From Plut-88900 sp965116945 (GTDB lineage Bacteria > Chloroflexota > Dehalococcoidia > Plut-88900): DNA of 64,000 nucleotides. Below are positions 62,819 through 64,000 of this stretch, in pieces. Location: contig OZ220734.1 of assembly GCA_965116945.1 (NCBI GenBank), forward strand, positions 186,001-250,000. Reading direction: 5' to 3'. The position numbers were made by a program, and so were the translations under genes. Position 1 is the stretch's first letter. Each line of letters begins with the position of its first letter. A model generated the notes under the pieces. That model saw only the letters and a program-made list of their open reading frames with translations, ran no database searches and had not been told where the DNA came from.

Positions 62819-64000
62819 ATGGACCCACTGAAGTTTCTGCAAGAGAACCCAACGCCATCAGAGCTTCCTTTTCCCGAGGAGGAGTTTAAGCAGAGGATAG
62901 CTAAGGTCCGCAAATTGATGGGCGAAGCCGAGTTAGACGTCCTGCTGGTGACTCACCTTCCCAACCTGTATTACCTGACGGGATACAACACAATTATCCC
63001 CAACCGATACGCGTGCCTGGTCCTGCCGATAGAAGGCGACGCCACCATTCACATTGCAGACGTAGAGTTGGGTGCGGTGTTTGCGACGGGATGGGTGCGG
63101 GACGTGGAGTTGTACCATTACTACGATGCGGCCCGGGCGATGGACCTGCTAGCTGGAGTAGTGGAAGGGAAGGGTTTGGGTTCAAAGGCGATTGGAGTTG
63201 AGACGGGGGTCTCGGGGTTGCACGTTAACCAGCACCGCAGGCTCACCGAGACACTTCCGAGTGCCAAATTTGTCGATGCGTCCCGGTTGGTGTACGAGGT
63301 ACGAAAGAGCAAGTCGGCGGCAGAGATTGAGTACATCCGGGAGGCGGGTCGTTTGACTGTGCTCGGTGTGGAAGCGGCGATGGCGGAGATTGCGCCTGGA
63401 AGAACTGACAACGATCTATCTGCTGCGTGTCATGAGGTGATGATTCGAGCAGGGAGTGAGTACTTTACGAAGTGGCAGAACATCATGACGGGTCACAGGT
63501 CAGGATTTCATCATTCCTTCCACGCTCGACATCCAATCGCGCATGGCGACCTCATTTACATGGAGCTTGGGGCTTCGTACAAGAGATACGATGCGCTGAT
63601 GATGCGGACGGCGACGCTCGGTGAGCCGGATGAACAGACCAGGAGGATGTCCGAGGCGATGCTTCGAACGTTCGAGGTGCTGACGTCCAACATCAAGCCG
63701 GGCCGCACGGCCCACGACGTGGCTATGGAGGCCAAGAAGGCTGTCGGGCCGGTTACGGAGGAGGCATTCTTTATCGAGAACTTTGGGTATTCGGTCGGGA
63801 TCGGTGTACCGTCGATCTGGGGAGAGGACTTAATTTTCATAGCCGAGGGTGTTGACGAGCCATTACAGCCGGGCATGGTGTTCCACACACCACTTACGAT
63901 CCATGTACCGGGGAAGCGTGGGGTGGGGTTCAGCGAGACGGTATTAGTAACTCAGACGGGTTGGGAGTCGTTGACGGCACAGGAACGAAGCTTGAGGGTG
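62819..64000 (+). CDS. Creatinase / ectoine-hydrolase-like M24 protein, 3' truncated
   Basis: The frame is open from the ATG at 62819 to the right edge (394 codons, no stop in the window). The N-terminal creatinase domain has 'RIAKVRKLMGEAELDVLLVT' (split region) and 'NLYYLTGYN'; the C-terminal pita-bread domain starts near residue 165. Metallopeptidase ligands appear lost: 'YMELGASYKRYDALMMRTA' has Glu and Leu where Asp and Asp are expected. The usual 'GHGxG' His and the final Glu are replaced ('GYSVGIGV', 'GFSETVLVT'). This matches the metal-free creatinase/ectoine hydrolase (DoeA/EutD) branch, which cleaves C-N bonds. It begins 12 bases after mgdD, so it is probably in the same operon. Confidence 0.8.
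   Translation, partial: MDPLKFLQENPTPSELPFPEEEFKQRIAKVRKLMGEAELDVLLVTHLPNLYYLTGYNTIIPNRYACLVLPIEGDATIHIADVELGAVFATGWVRDVELYHYYDAARAMDLLAGVVEGKGLGSKAIGVETGVSGLHVNQHRRLTETLPSAKFVDASRLVYEVRKSKSAAEIEYIREAGRLTVLGVEAAMAEIAPGRTDNDLSAACHEVMIRAGSEYFTKWQNIMTGHRSGFHHSFHARHPIAHGDLIYMELGASYKRYDALMMRTATLGEPDEQTRRMSEAMLRTFEVLTSNIKPGRTAHDVAMEAKKAVGPVTEEAFFIENFGYSVGIGVPSIWGEDLIFIAEGVDEPLQPGMVFHTPLTIHVPGKRGVGFSETVLVTQTGWESLTAQERSLRV

Overview
The window looks like a chromosomal segment of an uncultured Chloroflexota bacterium, most like the marine SAR202 / Dehalococcoidia-type lineages. This rests on the gene repertoire only: a GmaS/N-methylglutamate-type methylamine cluster, a dimethylformamidase-like protein, CaiB/BaiF, FIST, DUF4389 and DUF502 proteins, an AdoMet-dependent spermidine pathway, many GTG/TTG starts and dispersed GC-rich repeats. 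No rRNA or other phylogenetic marker was found, so the assignment is moderate to low confidence.

Layout. 1-2.1 kb: the 3' part of a very GC-rich repetitive Ig-like surface protein. 2.2-8.0 kb: an accessory stretch of tiny membrane proteins, a broken HNH nuclease, a broken META-like lipoprotein, a predicted PD-(D/E)XK protein and orphans. 8.1-33.6 kb: a ~25 kb genomic island bracketed by imperfect direct repeats (8134-8280 and 33441-33605), each running into a tRNA-Gly(CCC) fragment. It carries a translesion mutasome cassette (imuB, dnaE2, SRAP protein). It also carries a dense block that looks like phage defence: two paralogous three-gene modules (GHKL ATPase, a 'CPxTxL' protein, a DUF6339-like protein), one fused to a PAPS-reductase-like domain and the other followed by a phosphorothioate-type SBD-HNH nuclease. 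A GmrSD-type DUF262/DUF1524 nuclease lies between the modules, and a divergent two-gene operon encodes a protein kinase-SF1 helicase fusion and a PLD-family nuclease.

33.6-64 kb: backbone with a persistent excess of G over C on the + strand whichever way genes point. It holds speD-speE, a BioD/DRTGG-like protein, tRNA-Phe and tRNA-Leu, and small inserts (BrnTA, two HicAB pairs, AT-rich orphans) associated with decayed tRNA-Leu copies. It also holds a dimethylformamidase-like gene whose 3' end is duplicated around a HicAB insert, catabolic enzymes (2-hydroxyacid dehydrogenase, class III aminotransferase, CoA-transferase), FIST/DUF4389, a gamma-carbonic anhydrase and a phosphodiesterase.

54.4-62.8 kb is a single-strand operon matching the N-methylglutamate pathway (mgsABC, gmaS, mgdB, mgdC, mgdD) for monomethylamine use, but lacking mgdA. 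It is followed by a creatinase/ectoine-hydrolase-like M24 protein that runs off the right edge. The strongest candidate for an undescribed system is the duplicated GHKL / CPxTxL / DUF6339-like module.
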